From the NCBI RefSeq assembly GCF_003073045.1, contig NC_037600.1:11334758-11398757 (forward strand): 64,000 nt of DNA. The letters run 5' to 3'. The DNA comes from Pomacea canaliculata (Eukaryota > Mollusca > Gastropoda > Architaenioglossa > Ampullariidae). A model generated the notes under the pieces. It ran no database searches and was not told where the DNA came from. It saw nothing but the letters and a program-made list of their open reading frames with translations. Within the stretch, counting starts at the first letter, position 1, and every line of letters begins with the position of its first letter. The position numbers and the translations under genes are program-made. Positions 49,301-61,899 of the stretch are shown here, piece after piece.

Positions 49301-50601
49301 AGTTACACAGATGCAAACACAATTATTAAGAACTATTTTTGTGTTTTTTTTTTAAATCGTTGACACAAGTTTGAGTAGTCTCAATACAGAGCGTCTGTCT
49401 CTCGTCACGCTTGTTGCTTTACTGAGAAAGAGATAGGGAGACATCCTTTAGGTCAAATAGTCACCCTAGTCAGCTGTCACAACTTCACAAGTCATGACAT
49501 TGTTATGGTGTCGTAGGTCAGGGTGGACGCGATATCAGTTGAGTACAAAGAGATTTTACTGGGAGTGACAAGAATTTCTCCTGCACGTCTCATTGTGACA
49601 GAGTTTTCTAACGACCTTGAAGACTCTGTTATTGTCGGACCCAAACTGGTCGACTACGAGGGAGAATGTGTGAGTTTTACTGGCTTAAGTCCTACAAGTG
49701 GCTTGTTGTCTGATCTCTATAAATTTTAAAAAGCTGATTATCATTCACTTGTATTTACTTTTTTATTTAACAAATCATTCTTAAAGGTTTCTGGTTATTC
49801 GCTCCTTTTCTGATGAGCAGGTAAAAGTAAGCAACAAATATTATTTAGCAAAATTCAATTTTAAAATATTTTTCCTTTTTCTACGGTAAAGCAGAGGAAT
49901 ACTCCCGTTTAAAAATATTGGCTTTAATTGATCTAAAGAAAATCAGTTTTTTCTTTGTACATGAAATTACCCTCCCCCTAATATTTTTCGGAAGTCATTA
50001 AGCACTTTTTTAAATCGTACACAGTAATAAAAATGTTTGTGGAAGAGTGACAGAATAATAGACCGTCAGGCTAGAAAGCTCACTTCCCGCAAAATATTTT
50101 ATAAAAAGTAAGGAGTATTAGGTATTTGTCTGTAGGTGTTGTCTCGACTCGGAACAAATCTCAGGGAGCTTCAAGTCGGGAGTCGAGTTGGGGTCCTGGT
50201 GGACTCATCAAACTTCCTTCACCTCTACGTCGACGGACGAGACCAGGGCGTTGTCCCAACACGTGTCATACCGCCATGTTTTGCTGTTTTCGATATGTGG
50301 AGTTCAGTCGCAAAGGTGAGAGATACAGGTACACGTTAGGTACACAGATAAGTCTGAGATCGCCTTGGCAGACCATAGCGGTCTCTTAGACTAAGATAAC
50401 GGGAGAATGTCCTAAAATCTGCAGCTAATGAATAATAATCAAAGGAATTAATTACCTTTTGTTGACGTGCAGGGAGGCTTTGTTTGTAAACTAGAGATTT
50501 TTACCAAGTTTGCTATGTTTTATAAGGCATTCAGTTTTGTACCTGCTGCCTTGTTGTCTGTTGAACAGGTTACAGCCCTTCCCACATCTAGGAGGACATA
50601 A
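46354..50601 (+). pseudogene. Unit 5: frameshifted RBCC-NHR gene, subfamily I
   Basis: Recognisable coding parts are 46354-47422, a 54 nt mini-exon 48079-48132, and NHR exons 49052-49210, 49517-49669, 50136-50315 and 50569-50601. One extra G at 46557/46558 (CCTGCCGGACAG against CCTGCCGACAG in units 1 and 6) shifts the frame between the RING and B-box1, so the initiated frame ends at 46608. The rest stays open: B-boxes, coiled coil, and NHR landmarks VFHENCGTNIRL, LLGVTRISP, VGSRVGVLVD and LYVDGRDQGV, ending VTALPTSRRT. The intact NHR suggests a very recent loss, a sequencing error, or use of an internal start that would give a RING-less protein. The promoter is also split by the hAT element. 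The equivalent of the unit 6 75 nt mini-exon has lost its acceptor (about 47700). Confidence 0.75.
48520..48575. repeat. AT-rich tract of repeated ATAATAT
   Basis: Short AT-only repeated motifs in intron 2 of unit 5, capable of local hairpins. An (AC)n tract follows near 48645-48663, as it does at the equivalent intron place in units 1 and 2. Confidence 0.6.
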
Positions 50602-52836
50602 AGAATATCAGAGAATGCTGAAACAGTAAAACGATAATTTTTTTTAAGACTGATGACGACATCAACCTTAGCGTTGATATCACCAACGAATGCTCCAGTG
50701 AATGTGTTTTGTCAACCTGTTTACTGTACAAACTCTTTCGCGTATATTTTTTTTTCGGTGATAGACATTAACAACCAAGAATAAACCTAGGAGCTGCCTC
50801 TACCCACCCCTGACAGAAAGAGAAAGAAAAAGTCTTCCTAGCAGTAAAAGGAGTCTGACAGAATATTATTTAAACAAATAAATATATTGTGTAAGCAATG
50901 CGAAAGAAGTATACACAACAGTTCTGCTGGAAGTTATCTTTTTAAATACCTTTAAATGATCATTGAGTCGACTTCTGTTTGTTTTCAAACCGTTCACTCC
51001 TCCTGTCCAGTTTTTCTCACTCAATAACAAACGTGTTGACCATAGTAGTGTCCGGCAAAAATTCTGTACAACAGCGGAAAAAGTGGAAGAGCCGCACACA
51101 GGCAGACTGTGCTGAACTCTTTCAGGCCTAAAGTCTTTCTTTGCTTTCAGCCATTTCGCTCTGTTTCTGCTGTCCACTAACTAACATTACTACTTACTGA
51201 AAATTATAGCTAAGTTAATAGTGATTTTATACGACAACAAAATCTTCTTTGATTCTAGTGCCTCCTTAACTTTTTGGTGTGTAAACAGCCTGGTCACTCT
51301 GACTATTTTTTTACAATTATATTTACAATTGTTTTTGCGTATTCCTTGTTTATATCCTTCTCCTGAGATTCTACTACAGAATCTACACATAAACAAATAC
51401 TGATCAATCCTGAAATATAAAACACATACGTACACAAACACATACTAATATAATTTTTCATAAAAAACAAAGCTTAATCAATCATGATATTTATATTGTT
51501 ATTGTTCTTAAGTGTGTGTGAGGTGTAAACTAGTCAGCTGACTTTCTGACAAACGGTTAGCGGGTAACATCACTAATGCAGATAAGATTGAAATGGAGGC
51601 AAAACTGAAGTTTACTTCCGTCAAAAAATGTGGACCATTAGTGACAAAAACAACATTACACAAGTGGTGAATAGCAGGCATTAGGATACGATTGATGGCA
51701 ACAAACGGAATAGAAAAACTTTTTTTCTTTAGCTTTCTAATTACAAAATCACTTCCATCAATAAAGACCCGGTCTGTACCAATGAATAGAGATAGTAACG
51801 TGACCTATTTTTTTTTCCTTATTAAAAGTACACGTAGATGTTAAACGACAGCAAAAAAAACAAAACAACAAAAAACAAAAAAAAACAAAAACAAAAAAAC
51901 AAGCATCCTAGTTGTTGTCCCTGTGTTAAGATCTACTTTCATTATCACTATCTTTGTATTATTTCTCGCAGTCTGCTGTATCATTCACAAATGTGAAGTA
52001 ATCATTCTAGGAGGTGGATCTCTCCTGTTTGTGTCCCTATTTTTATTTCAACCAGAAAACACTTCGAGACATTATTTTTGGAGTAAACTAAAGGTAATCA
52101 TTTGTAACCCGGCACGTCTAATTGGATATAACGTAGGAGATTCTACATGTTGGATATTTTTTTATGTGCATGTTCTGGTGTTTACTTTGTTACCAAAGTT
52201 ATTCTTCTAGTTCTAAAGTTAAGGAAGATATAAGTTTTAAAAGTGGAAGTAAGGTAGTGGCGCACTAGGCTTTTTGTTAGCAAAACGGATACTTCTAATT
52301 GTTCACACTGTGGACGATTTTGCAAAAAGTACAAAATACATATGGTTACATCATTTCAAGTAACAAAAAGTACAAAGAAATGAACATTTACATCCTTTTA
52401 AGGCCTTTGCTTCTTAACAAAATAACGAGAAATAAAAAAAATGTTCTTGCATTCTAATTAGCATGTACAAAAACAGCAAAGTACTAAAAAAATTAACAAA
52501 TGTTACAAAAGTGACTATAGAAATAAAATCACATCCAGGAAGATTTGGAGAATGGGCATGCTACATAAAATATGAATTTCTAGAAGCACAACCTTCCTAC
52601 AGTTGTTCTCATTCTGTGTAACAAAATTACAGATTATAATACATGTTTAAACAAAGTTTTACATACAAAATATACGTCAGTGTGTTTAAAGACGAAATCA
52701 TAGACGAAAAACTATCACAATAAATTTAGGTTATGGTAACAAAAATTATCTTTGTTATACTAACCTCGGTTAAAAGTGTCAAAATAGGTTTCTCTACAAC
52801 ACACACAAACTGAAAATTGAGATAAACGATTTTAAC
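50602..52836 (+). repeat. Unit 5 3' flank and spacer
   Basis: Similar to the unit 1 3' flank at first, then to the spacer of units 2-4. The conserved 3' block at about 50985-51190 has the signal degraded to GGCCTAAAGTC. An A/C-rich low-complexity tract lies at about 51850-51902. No gene is seen. Confidence 0.55.
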
Positions 52837-52995
52837 GGGAATTTCCAATAATTATTAGTAGTCTTATGACTGTCATGTGAGGTCCACAAAGATGACCTGC
52901 AGTGATAACGAGGACTTAATCGAAACGAAAAAGTTCTCTAGTCTTTAGTCCAAAGTACGAAGGTAAACTGTCAGGCCAGATTCAGTCTTACCTAA
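52837..52995 (+). promoter_or_regulatory. Unit 6 promoter/exon-1 module with broken donor
   Basis: GGGAATTTCC is at 52837-52846 and a decayed E-box GTCATGTGAG at 52872-52881. The exon-1 end reads GAGACGATGAGT where siblings have an ACGGTGAGT-type junction, so the donor GT is AT here. This module also provides the empty site for the hAT insertion in unit 5. Confidence 0.55.
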
Positions 52996-55387
52996 GTTGT
53001 TTGTTTCGAAGGAGACGATGAGTAAACTTTACATGGTTGCACTGCTTAACATCAGCTTATTCACTAACGTTAAACACTAAAATACAGTCATCTTGGTGAG
53101 CTGCAGTGTGACTTTAGTAGGTCTGCAGTTGTATAATGACATTCATTGCGGCAGGTAAGTTCTTAAAGATGCTTAAAGAATACAACAAGGTATTCGAGGA
53201 AAAGCGCTGAATAATGATGTCTTTTTTATGACATAAACGTTTCTACTCATTTCATCAGTTCATGGTCTTGCACAATAAGCTCGCTTTATCCGTTAGTAAA
53301 ATGACGTTTCCAATGTTAAAACTATAATAAAAGGGATTTATATTTTTGAACTAGCAGCTATCGATGGTTATGTTTCTATTTTTATTGAAAGTAAAGACAC
53401 ATACTAAGTCACTAATTAGAAAGAATAAAAGCAGTCATGTGATCAGAATCATTTCTAATATTTTTTATTTAAGGCAAAAGAAAGTTCTTATTCATTTGCT
53501 GCTTTAGGAAGTTATTTTTTTTCTAATTCAGGACACAGGGGAAATGACGCATGAAAAAAAATTTAACTTGCCAAAAAAAGAAAAGATGCTTCTAAAACAT
53601 TCATTAATCTTATTGTTTTGTTTTGTTTTGTTTTGTTTTTTTTGTCTCTATTCCTTTACAATCTTACAAATCTTCATCTCCCAAACCGGTAAATAATTTT
53701 TTAAAGCTAAGATTAGATTAGAAAGAAATTACATCATGTTTCTACGATTTGTATCATCAGTAACTTAGAATCCAAGATGGCTGAGCAAAACGAAAGAGAG
53801 TGTGCTGTGTGCACGAATGACTTCACCACACCAAAGATTCTACCCTGTGGTCATCTCCTGTGTCGAGAATGTGTTATTTCCTGGATGGATTCCAAAGCTG
53901 ATGCCGGGTGTCCGCTGTGTAGATGTCCTATAGTAGAGCAGTCAGATGGAAGTTCGTCCGACACTGTTGACGCCCTGCCGACAGACTTTGTGATGGAAGC
54001 GCTGGTGGAGAGCGCTCGTGTGCTGAGTAAAGATCACCTTTGTTGTGTGTGTGAGGACGTCAGGGCGGACTTCATCTGTATGCAGTGTCAGGACATGTTG
54101 TGTTCAGCCTGTACAAAGGCTCATAGAAAACTTTCAATGAGCCGCAGTCACGATGTGGAGAGTGTCAGCACTGTGACACCTGAACGTCTGGCTGCCAGCC
54201 GCCCTGCACTGTGTGCTGACCACGGCGACAAACACGCGGAGTTATTTTGCCGCTCCCACGGGCTCCCTGTCTGCTTAGCTTGTAAGTCTAACATACACAA
54301 AGTATGTCCGGAAGTAAACTTTCTTGACGATGAAATACAGTCAGCTCAAAATTTACTAAAAGACTTGACAAAGAGTCTTGTAGAAGCGGAGCAGAAGCTA
54401 GAGCAGGCTATAGGTCAAGTGACGTCACGTCTACAGGAAGTTGATGTCAGTGAACAAGAAGACATGGCGCAGGTGGACAAGACATGTGACCGTCTTCAGA
54501 AACTGGTGGAAGATTTCCGTAAGAATTTGAAGGAAAAGACTCGCACGTCACATCTCAAAATCAGGAATTCATTACGTGACGTCAAGACTGACCTTAGCAA
54601 CCGTCTAGGGAAGGTGACGTCACACAAACACATTGTGACTCGAGCGGTGGCAGTGTCACCACGTCCTGCACTGATACACATGACACAGGCTCTGACAGAC
54701 AGGGTCAACAGCCTTGACCTCAACGCTAACTTGGAAGGAGAGGTGTGGGAAAAGCCCTTGTCAAGTGCAGAATATTGTCAAGAAGTTGCTGGGCGGATAG
54801 AAAAAGACTTAATGATGTTGGCACCGCAAACAACAAAGACACAGGTATTCTTTCCTTATTATACCATTATTGAGTTTTTAATTGTTACACTTGATGAGAA
54901 ATTTATATGTAATGAAACTATACAAAAACACCAAGTTGTGGAAAATAATTTTATTTATTTTCAATTTGTTTAAAATATCTTTCCGAAATATGGTGGATTG
55001 TAGTGGTTGGAGGGAGGTAAAAGGTGTGGAAGTGGGTGTGCACGCTTATAATATTTTCTGCGCTGTCTTTGCAGTCTGAATAAAAATGTATATGACTTTG
55101 TGAGAATATAGGTGAGTGAGGAAGGATAACTGTATATATTTGGATTTATAGCCATAGTTTAGAAGGTTGTAGAAAACTTCCATAGCCAATGTGCTTAAAA
55201 CAATAAGTAATATCAATATCGCTGTGTGTATGTGTTTGTATATTACTGGAAACTTCAGTCTCTACGGTTCGTTCCTGTAACAAAGCAGTAATAAATTCTT
55301 GCACCTTTATTCATATTTTAGTAGGTTATAACTCGCAACATTGCTAAGCTTCCCTCTCATAAGATTGTTATCCAATTGTTATTTCAG

Positions 55388-55462
55388 AATGTAACTCCGA
55401 CCATGCAACACACATCTTTTCCACAACGTTTTTCCAGGCCTGACCAAGTTCAACCTCGCACA
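55388..55462 (+). other. 75 nt mini-exon of unit 6
   Basis: Flanked by acceptor TTATTTCAG and donor GTAAGA, and open in phase 0 (NVTPTMQHTSFPQRF...). It would extend the linker between coiled coil and NHR. A similar sequence in unit 5 has lost its acceptor, and none was identified in unit 1. Whether it is used is unknown. Confidence 0.5.
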
Positions 55463-55908
55463 GTAAGAAGCTGTTTTGGTCATCCATTCGATACCTCTAT
55501 GTTGATACTTTTGTGATGTACTAAGATGTAATATTTGGATTTAGCTGATAAGTTCATATATACATTTTTATTTTAATACATATATATTATATTATTATTT
55601 TTAATGCCTTAGCTATCCAAATGTAAGATCCTTTACTTGTCGTCAGGGAAGCAAGTTATTTATTTAGCGAAGTCGACGATTATAAATGTTGCATGCCTTT
55701 CTCCTACTAATCTGCTCTTTAGATTAACTGAGTGAAGAGTAACTGTTAAAAAAAAAATTAAGAGACTCCGTCAAAGAAAAGCAACATTTTGTTTTCATTC
55801 AGACTCAATAAATGACAAATATCACAAAACAGATATATTTATAGATTGAGAACTAAGTTCAAGACCTGAATAATGAAAAGATTATCAATGCTTTTTGTCT
55901 TCTACTAG

Positions 55909-55962
55909 ACTTCATTGTCAGACAGCTCGTTCAAAAAATGGTATGCTGCAAACAAGATGCCG
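55909..55962 (+). other. 54 nt mini-exon of unit 6
   Basis: Acceptor TCTACTAG and donor GTCAGT, open in phase 0 (TSLSDSSFKKWYAANKMP). The unit 5 counterpart at 48079-48132 has the same length, phase and flanking signals (ASLPNRSQKLKEALKAMQ). Conserved length despite diverged residues supports a real linker exon. Confidence 0.55.
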
Positions 55963-57506
55963 GTCAGTAATCTTTTTATATATCTTCAGCATTATATGTT
56001 AGAAAGAAAATGTTTACAACTGTTACATATATGTGTGTGTCTACACAGTTTTAAACATTTTATATATTTTATATATATTTTATATATTTTTTAAACATTT
56101 ATAATCATGCAGATACACAACACATAAAATATAATATTTACAATAAAAAACGAAAACATGCCTAGAAAGTGACAGTCATTTTAGAATACATCCATCTGCC
56201 AAACAAGCTAACAATGTAGAATCTTGCACAACAAAGTATGTGCTCTTTTCACATCTCACACAGACATTATAACAGACGCCTTGGGTCGTATGTGCTTTCG
56301 ACTAACGACAACACAATATCAATATATGTAATATCAATGCATAGATATTTTAAGTAATCATACAATTATATATATATAAAGTTAGTATTTATGTCTAGTT
56401 AACATGTTTTTAGATGATAGACAGTGTTTAACTAACTTTTCTTCCTTCATTTCTAAACATGCATTAATTTTTTTAAATTATTTATCTGTTTAAATATTCG
56501 AATAAAGGTTTCTAGATGGGGGATGATGCTTAATGATTCTAGGAAAAAAGTAAGTAATATTTTAATTGTAATGTATATTCTAATAACATATATGCTTGTT
56601 CAGTACTTTCTGTGTCTATATACTGGATAAATTCTGTTTTTTTTTTTATTTTCTAACTTTTGACGTACTTCCAGATTTGGGATTTCTCGGTCCTGTACAG
56701 TTACAGTTTTTCAATTTCTTTTACTGCAAGAAAACAAAATCTATAATTGTTAAAATTTACACCACGTAATATTTTGAAAAGGGCATTAAAACAGAGTATC
56801 ACAGATAGTTGTCTTTATTGTAGGTTGATACATATAAAATGATAAAAACACCGGTCCAAATTTCATTGGCCATTACGTGTGGAACGGCTAGCAATCGCGT
56901 GGACTCTCTTAGAGTAAACATAAACATAAAAAACGCACACAAAGAAACAAAGAACGACTTGTTAACTGGTTAAAATTATTTTAGAATGCATGCTGATAAG
57001 TGACTGTTGTCTTGCAGTAATAAAATCTGTAGTAAAGTCATCTGCCAGCCGTAAAATATTTAATTTGTAGTAAAATCTTCAAACGACCCCATGTAAGGTT
57101 TTTGTGTGTTTTATGATGTGATACAATAATATGTAATATGTTGTGATACAGTATATAGTGAGTTGAGATATAGTAAATAGTGACGACTAATACAGTATAA
57201 CACTTGAGTCATTAAATATTACTTCAATACTAGTGATTAATAAATAAAATTACTTCTAATATTATACATATTATGTAGAAGTCAATTAAATATCTTTTTT
57301 AAAAATTTCCCCCACAATAGCGTGGACGTCGCTTTCAGTTTGGTGCAAAGCGACCATTCCTTGTCTTCCACGAAAACTGCTGTTCAAACATTCGTCTGAC
57401 AAACTGTAACACGGGGGCAGAGAAGATAAATCCTACTAATACGTTCAACGACGGTATGGTTGTGTCACGTGAAGCTATGGAGACAAACTACTTCCCAGAT
57501 AGCATG

Positions 57507-57850
57507 CAAACGTTTTAAAAACGTTTTAAAAACGTTTTAAAATGTTTACATAAAACATTTTAAAAAGGTTTGCAGAAAACGTTTTAAAAATGTTTATCAT
57601 GCCCATCAAAGTAATGTTTTAAAAACGTTTTCTGCAAACATTTGTAAAACATTTTAAAAATATTTTTAAAACGTTTTATAAACATTTTTCTGTAAAACAT
57701 TTTAAAAACATTTAATAAATATTCGTATGTAAATGTTTTAAAAACGTTTTTAAAATGTTTTTTAAACCTAATTTAAATGTTTCGAAGGACACGTTTTTTA
57801 AACGTTTTAAAAATGTTTTTGAAACCTAATGTAAATGTTTCACAGTTCAC
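57507..57850. repeat. Left subterminal repeats of the 5.6 kb element
   Basis: A dense array of ACGTTTTAAAAACG and ATGTTTTAAAAAC-type palindromic motifs that are degenerate copies of each other. It mirrors 62866-63060 near the other end and is possibly a set of transposase-binding sites. Confidence 0.85.
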
Positions 57851-58537
57851 ACATACTTTTCACAGTTTCACTTCAAACATGGCATAAATGACGTACAGAG
57901 AAGATTTTCATTTGTTGTAATTAAAACATATTTCGTGTCGGGAATAAACCCAGGAGACATTTACATTATACAATAGCAAGTACAAAATGGTGACCATTTG
58001 TGATAAAAATGAATAAATGATACTCAAAAAAGAGAAAAAAGAATATAAATTAATTAAACACCGACAAATCAATGAATAGGATTTTTTCTTAAATTAATAC
58101 TTTTAAATATTTCAATTTCAAATACTTAAAGGTGAGGTGGTGCGGCACTGTGCTCTGTGCAGAGTGCCAAGGAATAATTAAACTAAAACTAAACTTATAG
58201 ACCTTTAGATTTACAAAAAACAGTGAATTGTAAATACAATTGGATGATGTACAAAATACACCAAAAAGTACAGTTACCCTGTTGTAGATAACAACATGCA
58301 CATTATCATCTCTACCCTTCTACAAGGGACATATCATTCCAATTAATTAATAATATGAGAATTTCCATACCGTAAAATAAGGCTGAACAATTAAAAGTTC
58401 ATGTATGTCTGGTAAAGTGGCTTTACGAAAAATGCACTTAGAACACTATCAGATCCACATGCCTTCATTTTAACATACTAAAACCTTCTTATATGTAATT
58501 ATTAGATATCTCAAATATGAGACATTGTTGCTAAATA

Positions 58538-59016
58538 TCAGCAAGCGTCCCAATTAGGGTCAAGAGTGGCTTGGTGATAAGCCTGATGTTCCTTATGCAG
58601 CAAAGTTAGGCATACATGCCAGTGTAGAGGAGTAAAAGGAGGCAAAAGCACAGAAGTGTTATATGTGGGAGACAGCTCTTGAGCGTGGAGGAGAGCCAGG
58701 GACAAAGGACTGTCAGGACTGCCTGCTGTTGCCGTTGGAAGCGAATGGCTATGTGACCAGTACTGGCATTCGGCGGCTGTAGGTGGCATTGCAGTCATCG
58801 TAGACATTACGTGTATATCTCTAGACTTCTCTGTCGCTGGGAGAGGAGTCGTCGCTCTCTGATACGGATGGCAGCTCGGGCGGGAAGGACGACGGACAGG
58901 TAGAACAGCACTGTCTGCTGAAGCATTGGTCTCCACTCTGTGATGGCTCCTGCACTAACTTTATCGGAAGCCTCCATACACCCACGGTTCTTCCGTACAG
59001 CTTCTGCAGATAGCAA
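58538..59016 (-). other. GC-richer segment with overlapping minus-strand reading frames
   Basis: Two overlapping minus-strand frames (132 and 69 codons) lie in a stretch of less AT-rich sequence inside the element. Neither product is recognised. The segment may be a 3' exon of the element's gene or non-coding. Confidence 0.3.
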
Positions 59017-59869
59017 AAATGGGATTTGTAGATTAAAGAAGCGCTACAGGTTTATAGATTAAAGATGGACTAAAGAAGTCTCACACTATACATATTGTTT
59101 CAGTTTTATGGTTATGCTTGTTCCCCATGTCTTTCCGTTTTTACGCTAGTTTCACCCATAGAAGCACAATTAATACTGACAAGAGCTACAGATAATTTTC
59201 AACTGTAGAGCTAGCAATGAAAAATGTCAATTCATGTTATACAAAAATAAGCACTTAGATCTGCACTTCTCTTTTTTGTCAAAGTATGTGTAGACAATAT
59301 ATCATATATCTATACCTTTAATAATAATATACACTAACATTTATACATCATCACTTACTGTAGATCATGTAGATCATTTCAGTCCCTTGAAAGCACACAT
59401 CTCTTCCTTTTGTCCTTTCCAGTTATAGTTCCGAGCAACCTTGTCGGTCAGGAGTCGCCGCATGATTCTTTTCGCACAATCCTTTGCATTCGTTCTACCC
59501 ACACAGGAGAGGCTTTTGACTTGCAAATCATTAGAAGACAAGAAACATATCTGTCAAAAGTAGGCCACACATCATAAACAAGAAAGGGTGTAGTGAAAAT
59601 ATACATGGCTTTAATTATTTACAATTCAAGGGCCATACAAAAATTATAAACTGAAAACTTTCACAAAAGCTGACATTTAATGTTTCCTTCCCAATAACCA
59701 TAAAGTTTATGAGGCTGAAACCCTTTGAAACTGGATTTAAAATTTGACTTATTGTGTTCCACACTATATATGTATGATAGATTGACAAGAACTGATCATT
59801 CTCAAATGAATTCCCTATAAAAACATAAGTTTTTCAAAAATGTCAAGCTATGCTTTAAAATTCCCCTAA

Positions 59870-60176
59870 ATTATTACAGATTATCATTTCAATCATGGCT
59901 TTAACAATGACATCTGCTTTACGTACGAGTAATTCATGAACGGAATCATCATCAAGGCGTCCATCCAGTTCCAACAGCTCTTGCTGTGTTCTAATCAGAA
60001 GGATCAAATCTTCTGGCAACATTCAGGCATCCTTTGCTGGAGCAGGCTGGTCTTTGCTTATCAGTGAATGAATCACCATATCTTTTACTTCCTGTAGCAT
60101 CAATTTCAATTCTCTGTCTTGTTTCAGAATGAGCCAGGCAAATGCTGCAACAGTATGAACATAGCACTGTGAGCAA
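59870..60176 (-). pseudogene. DUF4806-like gene segment in the 5.6 kb element
   Basis: Minus-strand reading gives AAFAWLILKQDRELKLML...KDMVIHSLISKDQ, then an in-frame TGA at 60025-60023, then MLPEDLILLIRTQQELLELD and RLDDDSVHELLVRKADVIVKAM. The second part resembles, from memory, the start of the DUF4806 domain found in transposon-associated animal proteins (a P-x-x-x-E-x-E-L-L-E-L-type pattern). Upstream segments in the same orientation may be its earlier exons: 61493-61376 with AYWPPSELTKHLKEGALPD, and 60631-60508 with LGLESPDEEEEDDFRW. The stop codon suggests decay. Confidence 0.45.
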
Positions 60177-61375
60177 AAGTGGACAATTAACTTTTATAGG
60201 TGAATGAAGCCAATCAACGGTGATTTGGGAGGCAGTAAGAAACTTGTATAACCAACACTATGTTCAACTTGAGATTGTGAAGGGAATTCACAACAAAATT
60301 AAATAGGCAAAACAAAAAGCAAGAAAAGTAACCCATAATATAAAATTGTCTGAATTACCTTCATTAGACACTCTCTGGGTACCGCCTTTTACTGCTGCAG
60401 TTGTGAGGTCTGTCCCCTCTTGTACTCCTTGCTGAGAGTCACTACGTTGGTCACTGGGGTGCTCACGTCGTGGTGCCAATATTCTGGTGGTTAGTGCATT
60501 TACCTGTGGGCATAAACGCTTGTTTTCCACTTGTGGTTGCAATGAGTCTGGCAATGGTCCTGCTGGCACTGCTGGATGCACTGATTTCCATCTAAAGTCG
60601 TCTTCTTCCTCCTCGTCTGGGCTCTCTAGCCCTAACCTAATTAACAAGCATACCTATTAATAAGTGTGCAGTGAAATGACAATTATGAAAATTTAAGAAT
60701 TTCTGGAGTAAAAGATTTAAGAAATAAAAATAATAAATAATTCCTAGGCTATACCTATCATAATATCAATATTACCCTCATGAAAAATTGAAATGAACTG
60801 CAATACTGAAATCTGTACTGATCTTGTAAGTTGTTCTCCAAACCTAGGGATTCCCTAATCCCTGTCATTCTATAACTCAAACAAGACACAATGTGACTAC
60901 TTGTTTCTCTTCCTCTTCCGATCTTTTCAACCTTTAGTGCTGTCAGCATCTGTTGTATCCAAGTTTGATGTATACTGGCTGTTATCCACTTTTCGTCTGG
61001 CAACCAAATACTCATCTGAAAGGGTTATTAATTTGTGAAGTTATAATAAACATCGAGAATAATGGCATGCAATGCTTTACCACACAATATGCATTTCACA
61101 TGACAAAATCAGTTAACTGTCTGTTCGCTGAGATGTTAATGGTCATGCGGCTGTATGTTCCAGTCTGTAACCACAATAAACCCTAAGCAAGGTCTGCGTG
61201 GACTAAAGACACTAACACTACCTTAAAACCTTTTACAAAATAAATATGAACAATACTTGTAAACTTTATCAAGAGACTGACCACAAAAATATTAACCAGG
61301 CTGACGAAGTCATCAAACATCTAATCTCTATAATATACATATATATGACAATGAGTAAAAAAGTATAAAAGTACC

Positions 61376-61493
61376 CTTTGAACCCAAAATGCAAACAGCT
61401 TGAAGAGTCCAGGTATGTCTATCTGGCAGAGCTCCCTCCTTAAGGTGTTTTGTCAGCTCACTTGGTGGCCAGTATGCTAACCGTTTCGCGTGC
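61376..61493 (-). other. Probable exon of the element's accessory gene
   Basis: Preceded on the minus strand by an acceptor (TTATTTTTCAG), open, and reading HAKRLAYWPPSELTKHLKEG then ALPDRHTWTLQAVCIL, ending near a GTACTT donor. The WPP...P...TW pattern is one I associate with the N-terminal part of DUF4806-containing proteins. Assignment is by pattern only. Confidence 0.4.
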
Positions 61494-61899
61494 TGAAAAA
61501 TAAACAATCCTCTATGAACTCTTACCAGGGAGGCTAACTGTGTGTCTTTATGGGAGTGTTGGACGTTTGACTTCATCTGTCATATTTCCGTCAGAGATTA
61601 TGACTGCATAAATTTTTATACACTGTTATACTCAAGGAACTATGGTAAATACAGGGAGGATAGCATGAATCTTGTTCAGCTGAGATATGATTGTATTGAC
61701 TGCAGTTTGCTTCTGTGGCATGCAATGTTATAATGTCACGTTATTTAATGTTATTAAAAACTCTATCATCCTTAAGTAAATTTTAAGAACATGTAACACA
61801 AATTTACACCATAATGAGAAATGATTACACAATACCAGGGGTACCATTTCAGCCATAGATAACGGTTTAGCAATGAATTCAAGCAAGCAGTTATTACAG

